Shown here piece after piece: positions 39,547 through 48,840 of a stretch of 64,000 nt of DNA. Position 1 is the first letter of the stretch; every line of letters starts with the position of its first letter. This stretch comes from Microbacterium wangchenii (GTDB lineage Bacteria; Actinomycetota; Actinomycetes; Actinomycetales; Microbacteriaceae). The translations under genes were made by a program, and so were the position numbers. The stretch covers positions 1,860,001-1,924,000 of the forward strand of contig NZ_CP038266.1 of assembly GCF_004564355.1 (NCBI RefSeq), read 5' to 3'. Below the pieces are notes generated by a model. The model ran no database searches and was not told the origin of the DNA. It saw only the letters and a list, made by a program, of their open reading frames with translations.

Positions 39547-40424
39547 GCGCGACCACCACTCCGGTCTTCGCGGCCACAGGGCAGAACCTCAGCATCGGAG
39601 GGATCATCCACTCCGAGTGGATCAAGCTCCGCAGCATCCGATCGACCTGGTGGATTTACGCCGCCATCGTCGCGATCACCGTCGGTGTGGGAGCTCAGAT
39701 GTCCTCCTCGACGAGTTTCGCCTGGTTCGACGGAGAGGTCGCACAGACAGGCCAGCAGTACGCCGGCGTGAATGTCATCAATCTCAGCACCGATATCAAC
39801 GTTCTTATCGTGGGCGTGTTGGGCGTGGTGGTGATTGCCGGCGAATACAGCAGCGGGATGATCAAGTCCACCCTCACGGCTGTACCGCGTCGGGTTCCCG
39901 CGTTGCTTGCCAAAGCGTTGGTGTTCGCCGTCGTCACCTTCCTTATCGGTGCAATGGCGGTGGCCGTCACGATCCCGATCTCCATCCCGCTGCTCGCCGG
40001 GAACGGCATCGACATCCGCCTCGACGACCCGCACTACTGGCGTGCCATGATCGGCAGCGTCGGCTACCTCGTGATGGTCGGGCTCATGGCCTTCGCGATC
40101 GGCGCGTTCCTGCGCAACATCGCGAGCGGCATCGCCACGGCGCTCGGACTCGTGTTCGTCGTACCGCTCGGGCTCGGCCTCGTGGCCGGTGGTGCCGCGT
40201 CGCAGGTCCGGTTGCACAACCTCGTAGCGCTGCTCCCGTTCAACCTGGGCCGAGCCCTCACCAGCCACCCGGGTTACGCGGAGTTCGTCGCACCGGGCTC
40301 ACCGCTCAACCGAGCCGAGGGTCTCTGGGTCCTCGAACCGTGGCAGGCGGCTCTCGGCCTCGTGGTCTGGGTCGTCGTGCTGTTCAGCGTGGCGATCGTG
40401 ACGCTCAAGCGTCGCGATGCGTGA
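39543..40424 (+). CDS. ABC-2 type permease
   Basis: A 293-residue integral membrane protein with about six helices (STWWIYAAIVAITVGVG, LIVGVLGVVVIAGEY, VFAVVTFLIGAMAVAVTIPI, YLVMVGLMAFAIGAFL, TALGLVFVVPLGLGLV, LGLVVWVVVLFSVAIV). EYSSGMIKSTLTAVPRR is the typical cytosolic loop that contacts the ATPase. It forms a two-gene exporter with the preceding ATPase and ends before a hairpin terminator. Confidence 0.88.
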   Translation: MSATTTPVFAATGQNLSIGGIIHSEWIKLRSIRSTWWIYAAIVAITVGVGAQMSSSTSFAWFDGEVAQTGQQYAGVNVINLSTDINVLIVGVLGVVVIAGEYSSGMIKSTLTAVPRRVPALLAKALVFAVVTFLIGAMAVAVTIPISIPLLAGNGIDIRLDDPHYWRAMIGSVGYLVMVGLMAFAIGAFLRNIASGIATALGLVFVVPLGLGLVAGGAASQVRLHNLVALLPFNLGRALTSHPGYAEFVAPGSPLNRAEGLWVLEPWQAALGLVVWVVVLFSVAIVTLKRRDA

Positions 40425-40510
40425 GCGATTGCATGACGAGTCCGAGGATGAGGACCGTTGCTGAATCAGCGCACGTACCCGCTCTGCCGGTCATGCGCCA
40501 CTGACATCGA

Positions 40511-40543
40511 GAACGCCCGCCGACTCAGGCCGGCGGGCGTTTT
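40511..40543 (+). terminator. intrinsic terminator after the ABC exporter
   Basis: AACGCCCGCCG (40512-40522) pairs with CGGCGGGCGTT (40531-40541), followed by a short T-run (40540-40543). It lies between the convergent exporter and small-protein operons. Confidence 0.85.
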
Positions 40544-40553
40544 CTGTGCCTGG

Positions 40554-40790
40554 CTACTGGCGTAGCGACGAGCGTGGGGCGGTGGACGCTTCCCGCTTCT
40601 CCTTGTCGTTGCCGTGCCAGATGTAGGCGATGACGCCGAGCACCGCAGCCGGTGCGATGGCGCACAAGCCCATGAACCCCAACCCTGCCGCGAACCCGTC
40701 AGCTGCGAACACGGGGCCCGCGGCCGTCCCGATGACCAGGATGGTGACGGTGGCCACGAGCAGCAGCCGGTTGCGGTGCTTGCGGGTCAT
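40554..40790 (-). CDS. small two-helix membrane protein
   Basis: A 78-residue hypothetical protein: basic N-terminus, hydrophobic helix LLLVATVTILVIGTAAG (ending with an AxA-like GPVFAAD), a second helix LGFMGLCAIAPAAVLGVIAYI, and a charged tail. It follows the small Cys protein by three bases, with GGAGG ten bases before its ATG. Position in the operon and size would suit an immunity or accessory protein for its neighbour, but this is speculation. Confidence 0.6.
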   Translation of the reverse strand: MTRKHRNRLLLVATVTILVIGTAAGPVFAADGFAAGLGFMGLCAIAPAAVLGVIAYIWHGNDKEKREASTAPRSSLRQ

Positions 40791-40793
40791 GTC

Positions 40794-41126
40794 TTATCCA
40801 CCTCCGGGGTGAGAGACCGGTCGGCACACTACCTGGGTGTAGTTCGGCCCGGTGGGACCGTCGGTGAAGTACACCCACAGCTCGTCGTTGCTGGGGCAGA
40901 AGCCGTTGCCGGCAATGTACTCGTTGGCGATGGAGACAGCCAAGCCGGCTGCAATTCCGACGGCGGGGTTGAGCGCGCCGATGGCGATGACAAGCGCCCC
41001 GGTGGTACCGGTCTTGATGGCCCGCTGGTCGGTGTTGTTGAAGGAGATGTACGCGGTGAACCGCTGCAGGTTATCGGACCCAAGGCCGGCCGCCCCCCGC
41101 CCTTCAGCGCCGGTGCCGGACACCAT
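40794..41126 (-). CDS. small hydrophobic-core protein with two cysteines, unknown function
   Basis: A 110-residue unrecognised protein. Layout: a Gly-rich N-terminus, FTAYISFNNTDQRAIKTG, a Gly/Ala/Ile-rich hydrophobic stretch (GALVIAIGALNPAVGIAAGL), then AGNGFCPSND and a final VVCR, the two Cys possibly forming a disulfide. This resembles small exported peptides, yet no good signal peptide is present from ATG 41126. An earlier in-frame start at 41168 (overlapping the GNAT gene) adds a weakly hydrophobic N-terminus. It is operonic with the GNAT gene and the small membrane protein. It may be 5'-truncated. Confidence 0.55.
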   Translation of the reverse strand: MVSGTGAEGRGAAGLGSDNLQRFTAYISFNNTDQRAIKTGTTGALVIAIGALNPAVGIAAGLAVSIANEYIAGNGFCPSNDELWVYFTDGPTGPNYTQVVCRPVSHPGGG

Positions 41127-41131
41127 GAAGC

Positions 41132-41947
41132 TCAGTCCGGCCGCCACGTGAACAGCCGGATGGTGCACACCTCCCGGAATCCCACCGACCGGTAGACCGA
41201 ACGGCCCATGGCCGACGCCGTGAGTACGGCGTGGTGCATACCCGCATCGCGGGCGACGCGCATCGCGGCTCGCGTAATCTCGGCACCGATCCCCTGTCGG
41301 CGCGCATCCGGCACCGTCATGACGAAGTACAGCCCGCCCACCCCACCCGCCGTCATCACGGTGGCGGTGCCGACCGGACTGCCCTCCCTTCGGGCGAGCA
41401 GATGGCGGAGATCCGGCCGGTCGAGACCGATGCGGAGAAACACCTCACCTACCCACTCGGCTTCGCGCGGGCCTTCGCCGAAGCCGCTGCCCAGGGTCTG
41501 GATCCACACACCCAGGTCCCGCGCATCGCGCACGATCTCGACGTCGAGGGGCGCCGTAGGGTGCCGCGGAATCCGGTCCAGCCTCGATGCCATACCCGGC
41601 TCTTCACCGTCCGGCTCGAAGCCGACGCGCGCAAGTCGAGCCGGCAGGTCGTCTGGGCGCATGGATGGCCCGACGTGCCAGGAGCCGGGCACCCGGGCTC
41701 GGCGGAGCCGTTCCCGGCTCTCGAGGATCGCGGCGTCGACGGAGTCATCGTCCAGTCGTGCCGCCACGACGGCGTTGTGGTAGTCGAGTGGCGAGCCGCC
41801 GAGGGTCCACGACACGTCGTCATCACGACGGTGTCCACCGCCCGCATCACCCATGCGCAGCAGCAGTTCCGCGGTGTTTCGCTCGACGGCGCGTGCCAGC
41901 GCCGTGTCGTCGGCGTCGGTCGCCAGAGACGCTTCGATCGGATGCAT
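41132..41947 (-). CDS. GNAT family N-acetyltransferase
   Basis: A 271-residue acyltransferase. The C-terminal GNAT domain shows GTATVMTAGGVGGLYFVMTVPDARRQGIGAEIT, split around residues 190-225, with the acetyl-CoA loop RRQGIG, and then SVYRSVGFREVCTIRLF. The N-terminal 130 residues are a divergent second GNAT-like half. The acceptor is unknown. ATG 41947 has GGGAGAGG six bases upstream. It is first gene of a three-gene operon and divergent from narG. Confidence 0.78.
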   Translation of the reverse strand: MHPIEASLATDADDTALARAVERNTAELLLRMGDAGGGHRRDDDVSWTLGGSPLDYHNAVVAARLDDDSVDAAILESRERLRRARVPGSWHVGPSMRPDDLPARLARVGFEPDGEEPGMASRLDRIPRHPTAPLDVEIVRDARDLGVWIQTLGSGFGEGPREAEWVGEVFLRIGLDRPDLRHLLARREGSPVGTATVMTAGGVGGLYFVMTVPDARRQGIGAEITRAAMRVARDAGMHHAVLTASAMGRSVYRSVGFREVCTIRLFTWRPD

Positions 41948-42014
41948 GGACCTCTCCCGCACGCGAATGGCTCCCGTTCAGGCTTGCACCGGAGCCCCGC
42001 ACGGGCAACGCGCG

Positions 42015-42069
42015 GAAACCGGGACGAAAGGCCGTGGTGGCCCACGAGGGGCCTGAGTAGCTTTCAGGC
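42015..42069 (+). promoter_or_regulatory. candidate leaderless narG promoter with weak GlnR-like box
   Basis: GAAAC-CGGGAC-GAAAG (42015-42030) keeps the GlnR geometry with one mismatch per half-site. TAGCTT (42058-42063) is a -10-like hexamer placed so that transcription would begin about at the narG ATG. No Shine-Dalgarno is visible before that ATG, which fits a leaderless mRNA. No FNR/Crp-type box was found. Confidence 0.35.
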
Positions 42070-45000
42070 ATGACGCCCGCCATCGGTGTTGACGGTCCGG
42101 CTTCCGATGCGCTCCTGGGTGTCGGCAGGTTCTTCACGCGGCGGGAGCAGACGCCCGATCACCGGGCGGAGTTCCTCCAGGGCGGCCGCGAGGGCGACTC
42201 GTTCTACCGCGACCGCTGGAGCCACGACAAGGTGGTGCGCTCCACCCACGGGGTCAACTGCACGGGTTCGTGCTCGTGGAAGGTGTACGTCAAAGACGGC
42301 ATCATCACGTGGGAGGCCCAGCAGACGGACTATCCCAGCGTGGGCCCCGATCGCCCCGAATACGAACCCCGCGGCTGCCCTCGCGGGGCCGCGTTCTCGT
42401 GGTACACCTACTCCCCCACGCGCGTGCGGTACCCCTACGTGCGCGGGGTGCTGCTGGAGGAGTACCGGCGCGCCAAAGCCGAGACCGGCGACCCTGTGCT
42501 CGCCTTCGGGAAGATCTCCACCGACCCCGAGATCCGCCGGCGCTACCAGCAGGCGCGCGGCAAGGGCGGACTGGTCCGTGCGACGTGGGCGGAGGCGGTC
42601 GAGCTCGTCGCGGCCGGCTACGTCCACACGATCAAGGAGTACGGCCCGGACCGTGTCGCCGGATTCTCCCCGATCCCGGCGATGTCGATGGTGTCGCACT
42701 GCATCGGCACGCGGTTCACGCAGCTTCTCGGCGGGGTGATGACCTCGTTCTACGACTGGTACGCCGACCTGCCGGTGGCCAGCCCGCAGGTCTTCGGCGA
42801 CCAGACCGACGTGCCCGAATCCGGGGACTGGTGGGATGCCACGTACCTCATGATGTGGGGCTCCAACGTCCCTGTCACCCGCACGCCGGACGCGCACTGG
42901 ATGACGGAGGTGCGCTACCGCGGCACGAAGGTGGTCGCCGTCTCCCCCGACTACGCCGACAACACCAAGTTCGCCGACGAGTGGCTGCCATGCCAGGCCG
43001 GCACCGACGCGGCCCTCGCCATGGCGATGGGGCACGTCATCCTCACCGAGAACTACGTGCAGCAGCGCGCACCGTTCTTCGCCGAGTACGCCCGCACGTA
43101 CACCGACCTGCCGAACCTCATCACGCTCACCGCGCGCGCGGACGGAACGCTGGTCCCGGGCAAGTTCCTCACCGCCGCCGACCTGGGCGAGACGGCGCCC
43201 GAGGACGCATGGAAGACCGTCGTGCTGGATGCCGCCACCGCGCGCCCGTACGTGCCCAACGGCTCGATCGGCTTCCGGTACGCCCCGTCGGGCGAGGGGC
43301 GCTGGAACCTCGACCTCGAGGGTGTCGTCCCTGCGCTGTCGGTGCGGGACGCGCAGACGGCCGAGGAGCCGACCGAGGTGCTCCTGCCCCGCTTCGACGC
43401 CCCCGACGGTTCCGGCGGGGTGCTGCGGCGGGGCGTACCGGCGACACGGGTGGGCGGGAAGCTCGTCACCACCGTCCTCGACCTCATGCTCGCCCAGTAC
43501 GGGGTCGGGCGCGATGGACTCCCCGGCGAGTGGCCCACCGGGTACGACGATGCGGCGACCCCGTATACGCCGGCCTGGCAGGAGGCCATCACGGGCGTGC
43601 CGGCGCAGGCATGCACGCGCATCGCCCGGGAGATCGCACAGAACTCCCTCGATTCGCGCGGCCGCACGATGATCATCATGGGCGCCGGGGTCTGCCAGTG
43701 GTTCCACGGCGATGCCACCTACCGCGCCATCCTCGCCCTCCTCATCCTCACGGGGGCGATGGGCCGCAACGGCGGGGGCTGGGCGCACTACGTGGGGCAG
43801 GAGAAGTGCCGTCCCATCACCGGGTGGCTCTCCCTGGCGAATGCACTGGACTGGGCTCGGCCGTCCCGGACCATGATCGGCACCGCCTACTGGTACATGC
43901 ACACGGATCAGTGGCGCTTCGATGGCTACTCCGCCGATGCGCTGGCCTCACCGCTCGCGGAGGGGAACCTCACCGGCATGCACACCGCGGATGCCATCGC
44001 GCAGGCCGCACGGCTGGGCTGGATGCCGTTCTATCCGCAGTGGGATGTCAACCCGCTCGAGGTGGCGGATGCTGCATCCGCCGCCGTGGACGCCGGCGAG
44101 GCGAAGGATCCTGCTTCGTATGTGACGTCCCGGCTGGTGGACGGAACCCTCCAACCGGCGATCGCCGACGTGGACGCCCCACGGTCGTGGCCGCGTCTGC
44201 TCACGCTGTGGCGGTCGAATCTGATGGGGTCCTCGGCGAAGGGGAACGAGTACTTCCTGAAGCATCTGCTGGGCACGCAGAGCAACCTGATGGCCTCCGA
44301 CGAGACCTCCGCGCGTCCCCGTGACATCGCGTGGCGCGACGATATCCCCGAGGGCAAGCTCGACCTCCTGGTGTCGGCCGATTTCCGCATGACCTCCACG
44401 ACGCTGCTCTCGGACGTCGTCTTCCCCGCCGCGACCTGGTACGAGAAGTACGACCTGTCCTCGACCGACATGCACCCGTTCGTGCACGCCTTCACCCCCG
44501 CGATCGATCCGCCGTGGGAGGCGCGCAGCGACTTCGACATGTTCACCGCCATCGCCCGCGAGTTCTCCGAGATGGCACGCACGCACCTCGGGGTGCGCAA
44601 AGATCTCGTCTCCGCGCCCATGCAGCACGACACGCCCGGAGAAGTGAGCCAGCCCGGCGGGGTCGTGCGCGATTGGGCGCGCGGCGACGTGGAGCCCGTT
44701 CCCGGCAAGACCGCACCCAACCTGGTGGTGGTCGAGCGCGACTACACCGCGATCGCCGACAAGCTGGCGACCATCGGACCGCTGGCCGACAGTCTCGGAT
44801 TCAACGTGAAGAACGTCACCTACGACGTCTCCGGTGAAGTGCAGCGGCTGGCCAAGGCCCACGGGGTGATGCTCGGCGGAGCTGCCGAGGGGCGCCCGGC
44901 GATGGACACCGACGTGAAGATGGCCGAGGCGATCCTCGCGTTCTCGGGCACGACCAACGGTGAACTCGCCGTGCAGGGCTTCACCACCCTGGAGAAGCGC

Positions 45001-45771
45001 GTCGGAAAGCCGCTCGTCGACCTTGCGGAGGGGTCGGAGGAGAAGCACATCACGTTCGCGATGACGCAGGCCGCTCCCGTGCCCGTGATCACGTCGCCGG
45101 AATGGTCGGGGTCGGAGACCGGCGGCCGGCGGTACGCGCCCTTCACCGTCAACATCGAGCGGTTGCAGCCCTTCCGCACCCTCACCGGCCGCATGCACTT
45201 CTACCTCGACCACGACTGGATGCGCGACCTCGGCGAGGCACTGCCGATCTTCCGCCCGCCGTTGGACATGCACCGCCTGTTCGGCGAGCCCAAGCTCGGC
45301 CCCGACGGACGTCAGCAGGTCGTGGTCCGCTACCTCACGCCGCACAACAAGTGGTCCATCCACTCGGAGTACCAGGACAACCTCCTCATGCTCTCCCTCT
45401 CCCGGGGCGGCCCGACGGTGTGGATGGCGGCCGAGGACGCGGCCGCCATCGACGTCGCCGACAACGAATGGGTGGAATGCGTCAACTCCAACGGGGTGTT
45501 CGTGGGCAGGGCGATCGTGTCGCACCGGATGCCTGCGGGCGTCGTGTACGTCCACCATGCGCAGGAGCGCACGATCGACGTGCCGAAATCGGAGGCGACC
45601 GGACGGCGGGGCGGGATCCACAACTCCCCCACGCGCCTCCTGGTCAAGCCCACTCATCTCATCGGGGGCTACGCGCAACTGGCGTACGCCTTCAACTATC
45701 TGGGCCCCACCGGCAACCAGCGCGACATGGTGGCCACGGTCCGCCGCCGCTCGCAGGAGGTGACGTACTGA
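42070..45771 (+). CDS. narG: respiratory nitrate reductase alpha subunit
   Basis: A 1233-residue Mo-bisMGD catalytic subunit that reduces nitrate to nitrite at the cytoplasmic face of the membrane. FS0 [4Fe-4S] ligands lie in STHGVNCTGSCSWKVYV (His plus two Cys) and RGCPRGAAFSWY. The conserved SGDWWDATYLMMWGSN region holds the molybdenum-site surroundings. MGRNGGGWAHYVGQEKCRP and the C-terminal NSPTRLLVKPTHLIGGYAQ are typical. No Tat signal is needed in this type. It overlaps narH by one base. Confidence 0.96.
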   Translation: MTPAIGVDGPASDALLGVGRFFTRREQTPDHRAEFLQGGREGDSFYRDRWSHDKVVRSTHGVNCTGSCSWKVYVKDGIITWEAQQTDYPSVGPDRPEYEPRGCPRGAAFSWYTYSPTRVRYPYVRGVLLEEYRRAKAETGDPVLAFGKISTDPEIRRRYQQARGKGGLVRATWAEAVELVAAGYVHTIKEYGPDRVAGFSPIPAMSMVSHCIGTRFTQLLGGVMTSFYDWYADLPVASPQVFGDQTDVPESGDWWDATYLMMWGSNVPVTRTPDAHWMTEVRYRGTKVVAVSPDYADNTKFADEWLPCQAGTDAALAMAMGHVILTENYVQQRAPFFAEYARTYTDLPNLITLTARADGTLVPGKFLTAADLGETAPEDAWKTVVLDAATARPYVPNGSIGFRYAPSGEGRWNLDLEGVVPALSVRDAQTAEEPTEVLLPRFDAPDGSGGVLRRGVPATRVGGKLVTTVLDLMLAQYGVGRDGLPGEWPTGYDDAATPYTPAWQEAITGVPAQACTRIAREIAQNSLDSRGRTMIIMGAGVCQWFHGDATYRAILALLILTGAMGRNGGGWAHYVGQEKCRPITGWLSLANALDWARPSRTMIGTAYWYMHTDQWRFDGYSADALASPLAEGNLTGMHTADAIAQAARLGWMPFYPQWDVNPLEVADAASAAVDAGEAKDPASYVTSRLVDGTLQPAIADVDAPRSWPRLLTLWRSNLMGSSAKGNEYFLKHLLGTQSNLMASDETSARPRDIAWRDDIPEGKLDLLVSADFRMTSTTLLSDVVFPAATWYEKYDLSSTDMHPFVHAFTPAIDPPWEARSDFDMFTAIAREFSEMARTHLGVRKDLVSAPMQHDTPGEVSQPGGVVRDWARGDVEPVPGKTAPNLVVVERDYTAIADKLATIGPLADSLGFNVKNVTYDVSGEVQRLAKAHGVMLGGAAEGRPAMDTDVKMAEAILAFSGTTNGELAVQGFTTLEKRVGKPLVDLAEGSEEKHITFAMTQAAPVPVITSPEWSGSETGGRRYAPFTVNIERLQPFRTLTGRMHFYLDHDWMRDLGEALPIFRPPLDMHRLFGEPKLGPDGRQQVVVRYLTPHNKWSIHSEYQDNLLMLSLSRGGPTVWMAAEDAAAIDVADNEWVECVNSNGVFVGRAIVSHRMPAGVVYVHHAQERTIDVPKSEATGRRGGIHNSPTRLLVKPTHLIGGYAQLAYAFNYLGPTGNQRDMVATVRRRSQEVTY

Positions 45772-47450
45772 TGCGAGTGATGGCCCAGATGGGCATGGTG
45801 ATGAACCTCGACAAGTGCATCGGGTGCCACACCTGCTCGGTGACCTGCAAGCAGGCATGGACGAACCGCGCCGGCACCGAGTACGTGTGGTTCAACAACG
45901 TGGAGACGCGTCCCGGTCAGGGCTACCCCCGTCGCTATGAGGACCAGGAGCAATGGCGCGGGGGCTGGACGATCAACCGTCGCGGGCGCCTGAAGCTGCG
46001 CACCGGCGGGCGGATGCGGCGGCTGCTGTCCATCTTCTCCTCGCCGGTGCAGCCCAAGCTGGAGGACTATTACGAGCCCTGGACCTACGACTACCGCACC
46101 CTCATCGACGCGCCCCTCGGCGATGACATGCCCGTCGCACGGCCGAAGTCGCTCATCACCGGGGAAGACACGAAGATCACGTGGTCGGCGAACTGGGATG
46201 ACAACCTCGGCGGCGTCAGCGAGATGGGGATGCTCGACCCGGTCGTGGAGAAGGTACGTCGCGAATCCGAGGACGCCATCAAGTTCCAGTTCGAGCAGAC
46301 GTTCATGTTCTACCTGCCGCGCATCTGCGAGCACTGCCTGAACCCCTCGTGCATGGCCTCGTGCCCCTCGGGTGCGATCTACAAGCGGTCGGAGGACGGT
46401 ATCGTCCTCGTCGATCAGGACCGCTGCCGCGGCTGGCGCCAGTGCATCACCGGGTGCCCATACAAGAAGATGTACTTCAACCACAAGACGGGCAAGGCCG
46501 AGAAATGCACCATGTGCTATCCGCGGCTGGAGGTCGGCATCCCCACGATCTGCTCCGAGACGTGCGTGGGGCGTCTGCGCTACCTCGGGCTCTTCCTGTA
46601 CGACGCCGACGGCGTCACGGAGGCGGCCTCCACACCGAACGAGCAGGACCTGTACGAGGCGCAGCTGAACCTGATCCTCGACCCGGACGACCCCGCGGTG
46701 ATCCAGGCGGCGCGGGAGCAGGACATCCCCGAGGACTGGCTGGATGCGGCGCGCCGGTCACCCGTGTACGCGCTGGCGAAGAAGTACCGCGTGGCGCTGC
46801 CGCTGCATCCCGAATATCGCACCATGCCGATGGTCTGGTACATCCCGCCCCTGTCGCCCATCGTCGATCTGCTCCGCGACCAGGGCCACGACGCCGAGGC
46901 GGCCGGCACGCTGTTCGGTGCGATCGAGGCGCTCCGCATTCCCGTGGAGTACCTCGCCGAGCTGTTCACCGCCGGCGACGCCACGATCATCACGACGGTG
47001 CTCCGCCGCCTCGCTGGAATGCGCGCGTACCTGCGCGACATCACTCTGGGACGCGAGGCCGACGAGTCCATCGCGGAGTCGGTCGGTATGGACGGCGAGA
47101 CGCTCTACGCGATGTACCGGCTGCTGGCGATCGCGAAGTACGAGGACCGCTACGTCATCCCCACCGCGCACTACGAGCAGGCGCACGACCTGGAAGAACT
47201 CGGGTGCTCGCTCGACTTCGACGGCGGACCCTATGCGAACGCGTCGGCGCCGTTCGGTGAGGCCAGCGGAACGCCGACGCCGGTGGCGGTGGAGACCTTC
47301 CAAGCGCTCCAGGATCGGCAGACCTCCGACTCCCGGGCGAGCGGGGACACCATGCGCGGACGGGTGAACCTGCTCAACTGGGACGGCAACGGCGCCCCGG
47401 GCGGGCTCTTCCCCCCGCGGCGCGACGATCGCGAAGGCGAGGGCTCCTGA
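45771..47450 (+). CDS. narH: respiratory nitrate reductase beta subunit
   Basis: A 559-residue iron-sulfur electron-transfer subunit between NarI and NarG. Four Cys clusters are visible: CIGCHTCSVTC, CEHCLNPSCMASCP, CRGWRQCITGCP (Trp replaces one Cys, as in the [3Fe-4S] cluster) and CTMCYPRLEVGIPTICSETC. Length resembles other actinobacterial NarH rather than the shorter E. coli one. ATG overlaps the last base of narG, and the stop overlaps narJ. Confidence 0.95.
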   Translation: MRVMAQMGMVMNLDKCIGCHTCSVTCKQAWTNRAGTEYVWFNNVETRPGQGYPRRYEDQEQWRGGWTINRRGRLKLRTGGRMRRLLSIFSSPVQPKLEDYYEPWTYDYRTLIDAPLGDDMPVARPKSLITGEDTKITWSANWDDNLGGVSEMGMLDPVVEKVRRESEDAIKFQFEQTFMFYLPRICEHCLNPSCMASCPSGAIYKRSEDGIVLVDQDRCRGWRQCITGCPYKKMYFNHKTGKAEKCTMCYPRLEVGIPTICSETCVGRLRYLGLFLYDADGVTEAASTPNEQDLYEAQLNLILDPDDPAVIQAAREQDIPEDWLDAARRSPVYALAKKYRVALPLHPEYRTMPMVWYIPPLSPIVDLLRDQGHDAEAAGTLFGAIEALRIPVEYLAELFTAGDATIITTVLRRLAGMRAYLRDITLGREADESIAESVGMDGETLYAMYRLLAIAKYEDRYVIPTAHYEQAHDLEELGCSLDFDGGPYANASAPFGEASGTPTPVAVETFQALQDRQTSDSRASGDTMRGRVNLLNWDGNGAPGGLFPPRRDDREGEGS

Positions 47451-48073
47451 TGAACCGCGCGGTCGTGTACCAGGCCGCCTCCATAGCCCTGAGCTACCCC
47501 ACAGACGAAGTGTTGGCGATGAGGGCGATCGTTCGGCAGGCCCTCACGGAGTCCGCGGCGTCGGCGACGGATCACTTCGCGCCGCTGCTGGACTGGTGGG
47601 AGGAGGAACCGGCGGAGACCGTGCAGCAGACCTACGTCGACGTGTTCGACATGTCCAAGCGGCACGCGCTCTACCTGTCCTACTGGACCGACGGCGACAC
47701 CCGCCGGCGTGGCCAGGTGCTCGCCGACATGAAGCGGCGCTACCGGGAGCACGGTCTCGAACTCACCGGCACCGGCGAACTGCCCGATCATCTGCCGCTC
47801 GTCCTCGAGTTCGCCCGCCATGCCCCGGATTCGGGAGCGCAGCTGCTGCAGGAGTACCGCGCGAGCCTCGAGCTCATCCGCCTCGCACTGGCCGACCGCT
47901 CGTCCCCGTATGCGGGTGTGCTCGTGGCCGTCTGCCAGACCCTTCCCGGACGATCTCCGCAGGATCGGGAGCAGGCCATGGCGATGGCGGCGTCCGGGCC
48001 GCCCGCCGAATCCGTCGGACTCGACGCGTACGACCCGCGCCTGCTGCCGATGGCCGGGACGGGAGGGCGCTGA
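47450..48073 (+). CDS. narJ: nitrate reductase molybdenum cofactor assembly chaperone
   Basis: A 207-residue cytosolic chaperone of the TorD/NarJ family that holds apo-NarGH until cofactor insertion and is not part of the final enzyme. All-helical, with the family segment YVDVFDMSKRHALYLSYW and PDHLPLVLEFARH. One-base overlaps with narH and narI indicate tight translational coupling. Confidence 0.92.
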   Translation: MNRAVVYQAASIALSYPTDEVLAMRAIVRQALTESAASATDHFAPLLDWWEEEPAETVQQTYVDVFDMSKRHALYLSYWTDGDTRRRGQVLADMKRRYREHGLELTGTGELPDHLPLVLEFARHAPDSGAQLLQEYRASLELIRLALADRSSPYAGVLVAVCQTLPGRSPQDREQAMAMAASGPPAESVGLDAYDPRLLPMAGTGGR

Positions 48074-48840
48074 TGGACGTCTTCCTGTGGGGCGTGCTGC
48101 CGTACGTCACGATCGTGCTCCTGGTCGGCGGGCTCGTCTGGCGCTACCGGTACGACCAGTTCGGCTGGACCACGCGCTCATCCCAGCTCTACGAGTCGCG
48201 TCTCCTGCGCATCGGGTCTCCGCTGTTCCACTTCGGCATCCTCATCGTCCTCATCGGCCACATCATGGGACTCGTCATCCCCGAGTCCTGGACGGACGCG
48301 ATCGGTGTGACCGAAGACACCTACCATGCCGTGGCGCTCATCCTCGGAACCTTCGCCGGGTTCGCCACTCTCGTCGGGGTCGTCATCCTCATCTACCGGC
48401 GCCGCACCACCGGCCCCGTCTTCATGGCCACCACCAAGAACGACAAGACGATGTACGTCGTGCTCGTGGCGGCGATCATCACGGGGCTGGCCACCACCGT
48501 GATCAGCGCCGTGGATCCCTCTCCCGACCAGAACTATCGGGACTCGGTCGCGCCGTGGTTCCGCTCCATCTTCATCCTCCAGCCCGACATCGCCGCGATG
48601 AACGCAGCGCCCCTGGCGTTCCACATCCACACCCTCGCGGGGATGGCACTGTTCATCCTGTGGCCGTTCACCCGGCTCGTCCACGCCTTCACCGCGCCCG
48701 TCCAGTACCTGTTCCGTCCGTACATCGTCTACCGCAGCCGCGACCGCCGACCCACCACAGCCGGCGCAACGCGACGCGGGTGGGCGCCGGTGGGCACTCC
48801 CGACCGCGCGCCCGAGCGTGTCCGGCGGGGACGGCGATGA
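48073..48840 (+). CDS. narI: respiratory nitrate reductase gamma subunit
   Basis: A 255-residue membrane cytochrome b that takes electrons from menaquinol and passes them to NarH. Five helices; heme ligands are the His pairs in FHFGILIVLIGHIMGL and in AFHIHTLAGMALFILWPFTRLVH. The C-terminal 25 residues are basic and cytosolic. It ends four bases into narK. Confidence 0.94.
   Translation: MDVFLWGVLPYVTIVLLVGGLVWRYRYDQFGWTTRSSQLYESRLLRIGSPLFHFGILIVLIGHIMGLVIPESWTDAIGVTEDTYHAVALILGTFAGFATLVGVVILIYRRRTTGPVFMATTKNDKTMYVVLVAAIITGLATTVISAVDPSPDQNYRDSVAPWFRSIFILQPDIAAMNAAPLAFHIHTLAGMALFILWPFTRLVHAFTAPVQYLFRPYIVYRSRDRRPTTAGATRRGWAPVGTPDRAPERVRRGRR

Noticed and set aside
41963..42069. FNR/Crp-type site before narG
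   Set aside because: No TTGAT-N4-ATCAA or TGTGA-N6-TCACA-like palindrome could be found; only the weak GlnR-like box and a -10-like hexamer remain.
42064..43902. 612-codon minus-strand frame opposite narG
   Set aside because: Shadow frame; narG motifs are intact on the plus strand.
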